A stretch of 64,000 nt of DNA from Symbiodinium natans (taxonomy: Eukaryota > Sar > Dinophyceae > Suessiales > Symbiodiniaceae), in assembly GCA_905221605.1 (NCBI GenBank), contig CAJNDS010000480.1, positions 424,510 to 488,509 on the forward strand, in the 5' to 3' direction. The notes under the pieces are model-generated. The model did not search any database. It was given only the letters and a program-made list of their open reading frames with translations, and had not been told where the DNA came from. This document shows, piece by piece, positions 10,033 to 21,779 of the stretch; the stretch's first letter is position 1; each line of letters starts with the position of its first letter. The translations under genes and the position numbers were made by a program.

Positions 10033-10093
10033 GCACCCCAAACCCTGAACCCTAAACCCTAGACCCTAGACCCTAAACCCTAAACCCCGGCCT

Positions 10094-10130
10094 GGGGACG
10101 CTGGCTGCCCGGCATCCTTCCAAAACAAAG
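10094..10130 (+). CDS. short exon-like island before the satellite block
   Basis: The frame reads GDAGCPASFQNK and ends at AAAG/GTTTCT. No AG lies directly before it; the nearest is inside CCCTAGACCC at 10069, so the exon may begin within repeat. Its phase fits the exon at 25,255, in which case 10,131-25,254 is one intron. Confidence 0.35.
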
Positions 10131-10178
10131 GTTTCTGATGAGCACGATTTTCGCTATAAGTCAATAAATACAAGTACA

Positions 10179-10201
10179 TATTGTATATATATATATATAT
10201 G
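10179..10201. repeat. (TA)n bordering the satellite block, left
   Basis: About ten TA units lie just before TGAGGCAGGAACCTTTACG. The matching (TA)n at the other edge is at 25,191-25,205. Confidence 0.8.
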
Positions 10202-10306
10202 AGGCAGGAACCTTTACGTATGATTTGACATAGGTCTTTTGTTTATATACAATGGACTATTTAAACCCTAATCTCTTTGGCCAGACACTTTCTGTTGCTG
10301 GCTCCT

Positions 10307-11270
10307 CCTGCCACAAAAGCAGAAGCATTTAAACCTTTGGAAGCTATTATAACTACTACATATTTAAACTTCAGCAGTTCAACCCTTGTTTTTTTTGAGA
10401 GAAAGGCAGTAACCACAGAATTGACGAGATTTCGGGCTTAGGGTAATGGACGGAAGGTTTCTACAAAGAAAGGGTCTAACCGAGTCTAACCACAGAACTT
10501 GACGAATTTGGTGTGTAGGGTTTAGCCGAAGGCTTTTGAAGAGAAAGGGTCTAACCGACGCGCTTTTCTATACCGTATTGTTTTTACAAAACCCACAGAA
10601 GCTACCTGAAACTAAATTGCACAACGTTCGTTTCGGTTGCTTCTTTATGTTTGCTGTCTTTGTTGAATAAGTTGTTCTTTCCGTAGACCTTGCGCTATTT
10701 CTCTTTTCTCAATGCATTTTGTTTTGTTGTTGCAGAACAACAAACTCTAATCGAAACTAAGTTGATCAACTTCAATTCATTTTTTCTCTGAAAAAATGGT
10801 GTTTTCAATAGCCTTGTGCTGCTGTTCAATGCATTTTGTTTTGTTATTGTAGTATGAGCCACAGAATTCAATCGAAAGTCATGTGTCTAGGTCATCTGAA
10901 AGCTCTTTTATCTCTGTGTAGGTAATGAGTGCCCTTGCCTCTTCTGAAAAGGGTCCTCCAAGGGCTCCCCTCTCTCCTTCTTCTTTTTTGGGGAATGACA
11001 GAGCTCCTGATTTACACCTTATGAAAAAGCCTTGCTCCTACTTGAAGAAGTGTTTCCTAGAAAGAGATAGAGGAGATCTTCCATTTCCTCGAGAGACAGA
11101 TCTTTCATTGAAAACAAACACAGGAGGACTTTCATGTCCCATTAAGAGAGAGAGGAGCTCTCTCCTGCTGCATTAAAAGATAGAGGACATCGTTCGTGTC
11201 CAGTTTTCATTTCCTATAAAGGAGAGGGGGGAGGGGGAGGGGGGGGGTGGCCGGCTTAAATAGGGTTTTT
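10307..11270. repeat. about 1-kb duplicated segment, copy 1 of 3
   Basis: From GAAGCATTTAAACCTTTG to the poly-G stretch it is closely similar to 15,262-16,150 and 31,134-32,010. The step from copy 1 to copy 2 is about 4.96 kb. An inner motif TCAATGCATTTTGTTTTGTT occurs twice (about 10,708 and 10,826). Confidence 0.85.
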
Positions 11271-11319
11271 TTGGAAGCTGAGGGTCGTGTTGTGGTGTGG
11301 TAGATAGAAAGGAAAGGGC

Positions 11320-13790
<2,471 letters not shown>

Positions 13791-13802
13791 GAAAGCAGGG
13801 CG

Positions 13803-13858
13803 GTTCAACAGTACCAAATTTTCAAGACAACCTCTAAGAAAATTTGGTACTGTTGAAC
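13803..13858. other. perfect 21-bp hairpin
   Basis: The arm GTTCAACAGTACCAAATTTTC (21 bases, 13803-13823) is matched exactly by its reverse complement at 13838-13858, with a 14-base loop AAGACAACCTCTAA. Pairing extends imperfectly outward (AGGGCG/CGCCTT). It occurs once in the window. It could be an inverted-repeat remnant or a small-RNA precursor; the sequence does not decide. Confidence 0.7.
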
Positions 13859-13869
13859 GCCTTGTTTTA

Positions 13870-15060
13870 AAGGAAACAGGGCGGCTCCGTTGCCTCTTAA
13901 AGGAATGAGATACTTTTTTCGAGAATGAGAAAGTGCCGTTTCCACTTTCATAGGAAAGGAAAGAGAAGCGATATGAAGCAAGCTTCTCCGCCTCTTAAAG
14001 GAATGAGGTACTATTTATCTGAATAGGAAATGAGAAAGTTCCTTTTCCACTTTCAATTGGAAAAGAAAGAGAAGCGATTCTGCGGCTCGGAATTCCTCTA
14101 CCTGGTCCCTACCTTGTAGCTCCTCTACTTACGACATCTTGGCATTAGCTGGCAAAAAAGGCAACCGGACTGAGATGAATAGAGCATGAGAAAGTTCGTT
14201 TCCACTTTCAATCGGAAAGGAAAGGGAAACGATTCTGGAACTCGGAATTCCTCTACCTGGTCTGTACCTTGTAGCTACTCTGCTTCTTGGTATTAAATGA
14301 AGAGCGCCATCGCTGTTTAACAAGACATGAAGAGTCCCTCAAAGCATGACAAACCCCCTCCAGTCCTCAGGAAGAAAAAAGACAGCTCCTTTATCGCTTC
14401 ATGCCCTGTAAGTCCTAATCGGATAGGGATCCATGAAGAGTTCGTCTAGCTGTTAACAGAGGCACCAATCTATTTCCCAATAATCGGAGAGGGGAACGGG
14501 AGAGCGTGACAGAGCTTTTGCCTCTTTAAACAGCAATGAAGAGAGCTCCTCTACCTCTTATAAAGGAATGCGACACGAGAAAGTTCCCTTTCCACTTATA
14601 TTAATGGGAAAGGAATGAGAAACGATTCTGGACCTCGGAATTCCTCTACATGGTCTCTGCTTTGTAGCTCCTCTACTTCCTAGTAGTTACTAAATGAAAA
14701 AGCTCCTTCTCCGTCTAACTTAAAACATTAAGATTTCCTCCAGCTGTTAACATGTTAACATAGGCAATGTATTTCCCACTGAAAGAAGCATGACAAACCC
14801 CTCCCTTACCCAGTAAGAATGAAGACATAAAGCCAAACGCCCCTTTACCTTGTAACCGGCTAAGGAATGGGAGAGCGTGACAGAGCTTTTGCCTCCTTAA
14901 ACGGGAACGAAGAGAACGCCTCTACCTCAAAGGAATGAGATACTCTTCTCTGATTATGCCATGAGAAAGTTCCTTTTCTTTTAATGGGAAAGGACAGAGA
15001 AGTGACTCTAGAAACTCGGAATTCCCCTACCTTGTATATAGCTCCTCCACTTCTTGGTAC
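13870..15060. repeat. dispersed direct repeats with CTCGGAATTCCTCTACCTGG
   Basis: Units running from ATGAGAAAGTTCC via TTTCCACTTTCA and a GGAAAGGAAAGAGAAG segment to CTCGGAATTCC occur about five times (near 13,925, 14,030, 14,190, 14,570, 14,960) with uneven spacing. No gene is seen. Confidence 0.7.
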
Positions 15061-16189
15061 TCAACGGAAGTTTAACTAGATTTTGTCCGTCTTCTATTCG
15101 GAGAAATCACGAGAAAACGCAATGGCCACACTCTGGTGTGATCTACTCGCTGCCTTTTTACAAAAGGAGGCACGTAGATCGCACCAGACGTCCGTCCTCT
15201 GTTTGGAGAAATCACGAGAAAACGCGACTGCAAAAATCTCGCGCGACCGACTCACTGCCTTTTCTACAAAAGCAGAAGCATTTAAACCTTTGCAAGCTAT
15301 TATAACTATTACATATGTAAACTTCAACAGTTCAACCCGTGTTTTTTTTTGAGAGAAAGGCAGTAACCACAGAATTGACGAGATTTCGGGCCTAGGGTAA
15401 TGGACGGAAGGTTTCTACAAAGAAAGGGTCTAACCGAGTCTAACCACAGAACTTGACGAATTTGGTGTGTAGGGTTTAGCCGAAGGTTTTTGAAGAGAAA
15501 GGGTCTAACCGACGCGCTTTTCTATACCGTATTGTTTTTACAAAACCCACAGAAGCTACCTGAAACTAAATTGCACAACGTTCGTTTCGGTTGCTTCTTT
15601 ATGTTTGCTGTCTTTGTTGAATAAGTTGTTCTTTCCGTAGACCTTGCGCTATTTCTCTTTTCTCAATGCATTTTGTTTTGTTGTTGCAGAACCACAAACT
15701 CTAATCGAAACTAAGTTGATCAACTTCAATTCATTTTTTCTCTGAAAAAATGGTGTTTTCAATAGCCTTGTGCTGCTGTTCAATGCGTTTTGTTTTGTTA
15801 TTGTAGTATGAGCCACAGAATTCAATCAAAAGTCATGTGTCTAGGTCATGTGAAAGCTCTTTTATCTCTGTGTAGGTAATGAATGCCCTTGCCTCTTCTG
15901 AAAAGGGGTCCTCCAAGGGAATGACAGAGCTCCTTATTTACACCTTATGAAAAAGCCTTTCTCCTACTTGAAGAAGTGTTTACTAGAAAGAGAGAGGAGA
16001 TCTTCCATTTCCTCGAGAGACAGATCTTTCACTGAAAAAGAATACAGGAGGACTTTCATGTCCCAGTAGGAGAGAGAGGACATCGTTCATGTCCAGTTTT
16101 CATTTCCTATAAAGGAGAGGGGGGAGGGCCGGGGGGGGGGGGGTGGGTGGCTCAAATAGGGTTTATTTGGAAGCTAAGGCTCGGGTTTT

Positions 16190-18699
16190 GCCCATGGCAA
16201 AGAGAAGATGGTATTCGTCTTCATCTTTCCTATCCTTCTTGTCTTTCTTCTCTCTTGTTCGTTTCCCTTTGAAACAAAAACCCAAAGGAAGAACAATGAA
16301 AATGAAAGGAACTCGCTTTCTTTTTCCGTTTGGGAACAATGAAAAGAACCGAGGAGATAAGGCGAGAGGAGGCATATGCTGAAGCATGGAGAGGGGCCAC
16401 GGGCAAGCAGCTAACCCCGCTCACGTTCCCAACCATTGAAAAAGGATAAGAAAGGACAAGGGCCTCCATTCCCCTCTTATGTTTTCCTTGTGCTTTTTGT
16501 CGTTGAAGAGGACGGAGAGAGAAGGAGGAGGAGAAATAGACAGGATCGCATTTTTAATGGGAAGAGCAAAGACAACAATGGAGGAGAGATGAATAATGGA
16601 TAAGGAAAGACAAAACAAGGCACAGAGAAGATGGGACTCTTCTTTATCGATCCTCTCTCCCTTATCTCTCCCTTCCCTTTTTCTTCTTGAAATAAGGAAA
16701 ACGAAAAGGAAGCATTAAGAGAACAACAAAGGAGAAGGGTAAGGAAAGGAAGCCGAGAAAAGGGATATGATGAAGTACGGCAAGGTCCACGCGCAAGAAG
16801 TCACCCTCTGCTTACCTTTCCCCTGCTTTATCATACAAGTTCCTTTCTTGTTTTCTAATCAGTTAAAAGGTAATAGATGGAGAGAGGGGAAAGGGAAGTG
16901 AGAGAGTAGAGATCACAAGGATGCCTTTGTTCTGGAAGCGTACTGCAAGGAATAGAAGAGACAAGAGGCAAGGGGAGGGACGGACAAAACAAGGCGCAAG
17001 AAGATGGCATTCCTCTATATCTATCATCTCTCCCCTGTCCCTTTTGAATGAGAAAAAAACCTTTCTTGCTCTTCACAGATAGGTGTCATCCCTCCTCTTC
17101 AGGAAATCCCCTTTCCCTTATTTTGCTTTTTGAAGCGAATAAGAACAAGAACAGGTAGGAAGAGAGGAAAGGGAAATAATAAGTAAAGAGAGGAGCCCTT
17201 CAATCCCCCTCCCTGTCTCTTATGTTCTTTTCCTTCTTGGGGGGTATCGTTCTTTCTCCTTTGAAGATGCAGAAGACGATTGAAAAGGACACCCGTTCCA
17301 TCGCCCCTATATATAGAGAGAGACATCATGAGCATCAGCTGGGTTTGCTGCCAATCCAAAACGGTGTCCCTTTAATCGCTTTCTGTGTGTCAAACGAGCA
17401 AAAGGGACACCCCTAAGTGCTTTCTTTTGGGATGTCTTTCTTTTTGCCTTGAAGACACAGCAAACGTAAAAAAGGACGCCTGCTTCCGTCGCGCATAGAG
17501 AGAGAGAGATAGAGAGAGACTGAGAATGAATGAGTGAGAGATAGAGATAGGGACAGGGAAAGAGAGCAAGATAAAGAAAGAACGAAAGAAAGAAAGATAG
17601 CGACAGGGATACAGACAGAGAGAGAGAGAGTTTTCTGTTCGGGGGCATCCTTTTTTCTCGCTTGAAGATGCAGAAAACGATCCAAAGGGACAGCCGTTCC
17701 ATCGCCCATGGCAAAGAGAAGATGGTACCCGTCTTCATCTTTCCTATCCTTCTCCTCTTTCTTCTCTCTTGTTCGTTTCCCTTTGAAACAAAAACCCAAA
17801 GGAAGAACAATGAAAATGAAAGGAACTCGCTTTCTTTTTCCGTTTGGGAACAATCAAAAGAACCGAGGAGATAAGACGAGAGGAGGCATATGCTGAAGCA
17901 TGGAGAGGGGCCACGGGCAAGCAGCCAACCCCCAACCATTGAAAAAGGATAAGAAAGGCCAGGGGCCTCCATTCTCTTTGTTTTTTTTCCTTTTCTTGTG
18001 TTTTTTGTCTTTGAAGAGGGAGAGAGAAGGAGGAGGAGACATAGACAGGGTTGCATTTTTAACAGGAAGAGCAAAGACAAGAATAGAGAGATGAATAAAG
18101 GAGTAGGAAAGACAAAACAAGGCACAGAGAAGATGGGGGACTCTTCTTTATCGATCCTCTCTCCCTTATCTCTCCCTTCCCTTGTTCTTTTCGAAATAAG
18201 GAAAACAAAAAGGAATTATGAAAACAGGAGAAGGGTAAGGAGAGGAACAGAAGAGATAGGCCGAGAAGAGGGATATGATGAAGTACGGCAAGGTCCACGC
18301 GCAAGGAGTCACCCTCTGCTTACCCTTCCCCTGCTTTATCATACAAGTTCCTTTCTTGTTTTTAATCAGTTAAAAGGTAATAGATGGAGAGAAGGGAAAG
18401 GGAAGTGAGAGGAGCGATCACAAGGATGCCATTTTTCTGGAAGCGTACTGCAAGGAATAGAAACAGGAAGCACAGAAGACGCATGAAAAGGACACCCGTT
18501 CCATCGCCCCTATATATAGAGTGATATATCATGAGCATCAGCTGGGTTTGCTGCCAATCCAAAATGGTGTGCCTTTAATCGCTTTCTGTGTCTTCAAACG
18601 AGCAAAAGGGACACCCCTAAGTGTTATCTTTTGGGATGTCTTTCTTTTTGGCTTGAAGACACAGAAAACGTAAAAAGGACGCCTGCTTCCATCGCACAT

Positions 18700-18730
<31 letters not shown>

Positions 18731-19500
18731 TAGAGAGAGAGAGAGTGAGACTGGGAATGAATGAGTGAGAGATAGAGATAGGGACAGGGAAAGAGAGCAA
18801 GATAAAGAAAGAACGAAAGAAAGAAAGATAGCGACAGGGATACAGACAGAGAGAGAGTGCTTTTGTTCGGGGGCGTCCTTTTTCTCGCTTGAAGATGCAG
18901 AAAACGATCCACAGGCACAATCGTTCCATCGCCCATGGCAAAGAGAAGATGGTACTCGTCTTCACCTTTCTCTCTTTCTCCTCTTTCTTCTCTCTTGTTC
19001 GTTTCCCTTTGAAACAAAAACCCAAAGGAAGAACAATGAAAATGAAAGGAACTCGCTTTCTTTTTCCGTTTGGGAACAATGAAAAGAACCGAGGAGATAA
19101 GGCGAGAGGAGGCATATGCTGAAGCATGGAGAGGGGCCACGGGCAAGCAGCCAACCCCCAACCATTGAAAAAGGATAAGAAAGGCCAAGGGCCTCCATTC
19201 CCTTTGCTTTTTCCTTTTCTTGTGTTTTTTGTCTTTGAAGAGGAGGGAGAGAGAAGGAGGAGGAGACATAGACAGGGTTGCATTTTTAACAGGAAGAGCA
19301 AAGGCAAGAATAGAGAGATGAATAAAGGAGCAGGAAAGACAAAACAAGGCACAGAGAAGATGGGACTCTTCTTTAGCGATCCTCTCTCCCATATCTCTCC
19401 CTTCCCTTTTTCTTTTCGAAATAAGGACAACAAAAATGACAAAAAGGATGAACCATGAAAAAAGGAGAAGGGTAAGGAAAGGAACAGAAGAGATAGGCCC
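16190..19500. repeat. GA/CT-rich modular repeats, three tandem higher-order units
   Basis: Three large units start with ATGGCAAAGAGAAGATGGTA near 16,194, 17,707 and 18,935 and share TTCGTTTCCCTTTGAAACAA and GAAGCATGGAGAGGGGCCAC. Between them lie AG-microsatellites (17,497-17,625; 18,698-18,860). Frames are open on both strands only because stop codons are rare in GA/CT-rich DNA. Confidence 0.8.
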
Positions 19501-19620
19501 TTGAAATGGGTCTGAAATTTGCAGTCTCCCAGGAAGAGGGACTTTAAAACCTAGGAAAAATGATTTTTCCAGATTTTAAGGATTTGAAGGAATTTAAAGA
19601 GTTTGTGGGGGCGCGGAGCC

Positions 19621-19748
19621 GTGACTCATTTCAGGCCCTGAGATGAGTCACTGTGTGTGTTGAGGGGGCACGGAGCCGTGACTCATTTCAGGCCCTGAAA
19701 TGAGTCACTGCTTTCGTTGAGGGGGCACGGAGCCGTGACTCATTTCAG
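19621..19748. repeat. 57-bp repeats with a 31-bp palindrome
   Basis: GTGACTCATTTCAG-GCC-CTGAAATGAGTCAC is a perfect 14-bp-arm palindrome at 19,678-19,708. A copy with one mismatch is at 19,621-19,651, and a left half only at 19,735-19,748; the spacing is exactly 57. Each arm contains TGACTCA, which matches the AP-1 type bZIP site, probably by chance. Copy 2 of the duplication has the same at 35,501-35,628. Confidence 0.9.
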
Positions 19749-19854
19749 TCCCAACTAATTGAAATAATTTAGAATCCAGTCCCAACTAATTGAAATAATT
19801 TAGATAAAATTTGAATAATTTAAGTAATGTAAATAATTTCGGGCCTGCAGAAAG

Positions 19855-20287
19855 GCACGGCTCGATTTGGCCAAATTTTGCCGGGCAGCCTCCGGGCAAA
19901 ATTTGGCCAAATCGGGCTGCTCTTCGTATGCGATGAGAAATGCGCGGCTCGATTTGGCCAAATTATGCCGGGCAGCCTCCGGGCAAAATTTGGCCAAGTC
20001 GGGCTGCTCTTCGTACGCGATGAGAAATGCGTGGCTCGATTTGGCCAAATTTCGCCGGGCAGCCTCCGGGCAAATTTTGGCCAAATCGGGCTGCTCTTCG
20101 TATGCGATGAGAAATGCGCGGCTCGATTTGGCCAAATTTTGCCGGGCAGCCTCCGGGCAAATTTTGGCCAAATCGGGCTGCTCTTCGTATGCGATGAGAA
20201 ATGCGCGGCTCGATTGCGATGAGAAATGCGCGGCTCGATTTGACCAAATTTTGCCGGGCAGCCTCCGGGCAAAATTTGGCCAAATCG
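19855..20287. repeat. 87-bp tandem hairpin array
   Basis: Units start at 19,863, 19,950, 20,037, 20,124 and 20,211 (truncated), then 20,236. Each full unit is a hairpin, CGATTTGGCCAAATTTTGCC then an 11-base GGGCAGCCTCC loop, then the complementary arm; the central TTTGGCCAAA is itself a palindrome. Units are joined by GGGCTGCTCTTCGTATGCGATGAGAAATGCGCGGCT-type spacers. Eighty-seven is a multiple of three, which keeps several frames open without implying a protein. Confidence 0.95.
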
Positions 20288-20298
20288 GGCTGCCACGC

Positions 20299-20759
20299 AC
20301 AAAATCTGCCTGGATCTACGCGGGGCTGTTTCTTACAAAAAAAGTGCCGCGTAGATCCAGGCAGATTTTGTCCTTCGTGTTTTTTGACAAAACACCATGG
20401 ACAAAATCTGCCTGGATCTACGCGGGGCTGTTTCTTACGAAAAAAAGTGCCGCGTAGATCCAGGCAGATTTTGTCCTTCGTGTTTTTTGAGAAAACACCA
20501 TGGACAAAATCTGCCTGGATCTATGCGGGGCTGTTTCTTACAAAAAAAAGTGCCGCGTAGATCCAGGCAGATTTTGTCCTTCGTGTTTTTTGAGAAAACA
20601 CCATGGACAAAATCTGCCCGGATCTACGCGGCGCTGTTTCTTACAAAAAAAAGTGATGCGTAGATCCAGGCAGATTTTGTCCTTTGTGTTTTTGGAGAAA
20701 TCACCATGGACAAAATCTGCCTGGATCTACGCGGGGCCCGGCAAAATCTGACCAAAGTG
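20299..20759. repeat. 103-bp tandem hairpin array
   Basis: Units begin at 20,299, 20,401, 20,504, 20,607 and 20,710 (partial). Each contains ACAAAATCTGCCTGGATCTA plus CGCGG, a loop GGCTGTTTCTTACAAAAAAAGTG, and the exact inverted arm of about 25 bases, followed by CCTTCGTGTTTTTTGACAAA and ACACCATGG. The period is not a multiple of three, so no long repeat protein is maintained. Confidence 0.95.
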
Positions 20760-20844
20760 ACGCGACCCTAATTTATATAATTTACATAATTTTTATAGTT
20801 TGAATAATTTAAATAATTTAAATGGAAAAGGAGGGGGGGCTGGC

Positions 20845-21775
20845 CCGCTTCCGGGGGAGGACCGGGCTCGTGATTTAGTATTGGTGGGAGGCCCGGGCTC
20901 GTGATTTAGTATTGGGGGGAGGCTCGGGCTCGTGATTTAGTATTGGGGGGAGGCCCCGGCTCGTGATTTAGTATTGGGAGAAGGCCCGGGCTCGTGATTT
21001 AGTATTGGGAGAAGGCCCGGGCTCGTAATTTAGTATTGGGAGAAGGCCCGAGGCTTTTTTTTAATAGTTTTAAAAGTTTTAAAAGTTTTAATAGTTTTAA
21101 AAGTTTTAAAAGTTTTGAAAGTTCAGGAATCTCATGGCCGGTTAGTATTGGAAGGAGGCCAGGGCTTGTAGTTTAGTATTGGGGAGAGGCCTGGGCTCGT
21201 GATTTAGTATTGGGGTAAGGCTCGGGCTCGTGATTTAGTATTGGGGGGAGGCCCGGCTCGTGATTTAGTATTGAGGGGAGGCCCGGGCTCGTGATTTAGT
21301 ATTGGAGGGAGGCCCGGGCTCGTAATTTAGTATTGGGAGATGGCCCGATGCTTTTTTTAATAGTTTTAAAAGTTTTAAAAGTTTTAATAGTTTTAAAAGT
21401 TTTAAAAGTTTTGAAAGTTCAGGAATCTCATGGCAGGTTAGTATTGGAGTGAGGCCCGGGCTCGTAGTTTAGTATTGGGGGGAGGCCTGGGCTCGTGATT
21501 TAGTATTGAGAGGATGCTCGGGCTCGTCATTTAGTATTGGGGGGAGGCCCGAGCTCGTGATTTAGTATTGGGGGGAGGCTTGGGCTTGTGATTTAGTATT
21601 GGGGAGAGGCCCGGGCTCGTGTTTTAGTATTGGGCGGAGGCTCGGGCTCGTGATTTAGTATTGGGGGGAGGCTCGGGCTCGTGATTTAGTATTTGGGGGA
21701 GGCCCGGGCTCGTAATTTAGTATTGGGTAGAGGCTTGGGCTTGTGATTTAGTATTGGGAAGAGGCCCGGGGCCCT
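20845..21775. repeat. 31-bp satellite, three blocks
   Basis: The unit GGCTCGTGATTTAGTATTGG plus GGGGAGGCCCG repeats with a 31-base step (for example 20,871, 20,902, 20,933). The blocks at about 20,845-21,050, 21,140-21,350 and 21,440-21,775 are separated by TTTTAATAGTTTTAAAAG-type A/T spacers ending in TTCAGGAATCTCATGG. Confidence 0.95.
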
Positions 21776-21779
21776 GGCC

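Larger units (their letters stand above)
1380..10080. repeat. TTTAGGG/CCCTAAA-rich intronic and intergenic background, left part
   Basis: Short and long runs of the plant-type telomere heptamer and degenerate forms (TTCAGGG, CCCTACA, CCCTGAA) occur in both orientations every few hundred bases, for example 1679-1716, 2097-2157, 2262-2340, 6748-6800 and 7334-7405. They are not terminal: unique DNA and exon-like islands lie between them. The islands are listed separately as exons; the remaining unique DNA includes small inverted-repeat elements and poly-G/poly-C runs. Confidence 0.9.

Noticed and set aside
10925..11176. Possible 83-residue protein in the duplicated 1-kb segment
   Set aside because: The frame is disrupted in the two other copies of the same segment and its composition follows the GA/CT-rich surroundings.
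16143..19458. Dozens of open frames up to about 280 codons rich in S, L, F or R, E, K
   Set aside because: GA/CT-rich DNA rarely contains stop codons; the frames change length between duplicate copies and occur on both strands equally.
19867..20457. Repeat protein encoded by the 87-bp array
   Set aside because: The unit length is a multiple of three, so several frames on both strands stay open; the sequence is dominated by perfect palindromes and has no start context.
20299..21775. CRISPR-like appearance of regularly spaced repeats
   Set aside because: The spacers are themselves repeated, the units are long hairpins or contiguous 31-bp satellite, and the genome is eukaryotic.
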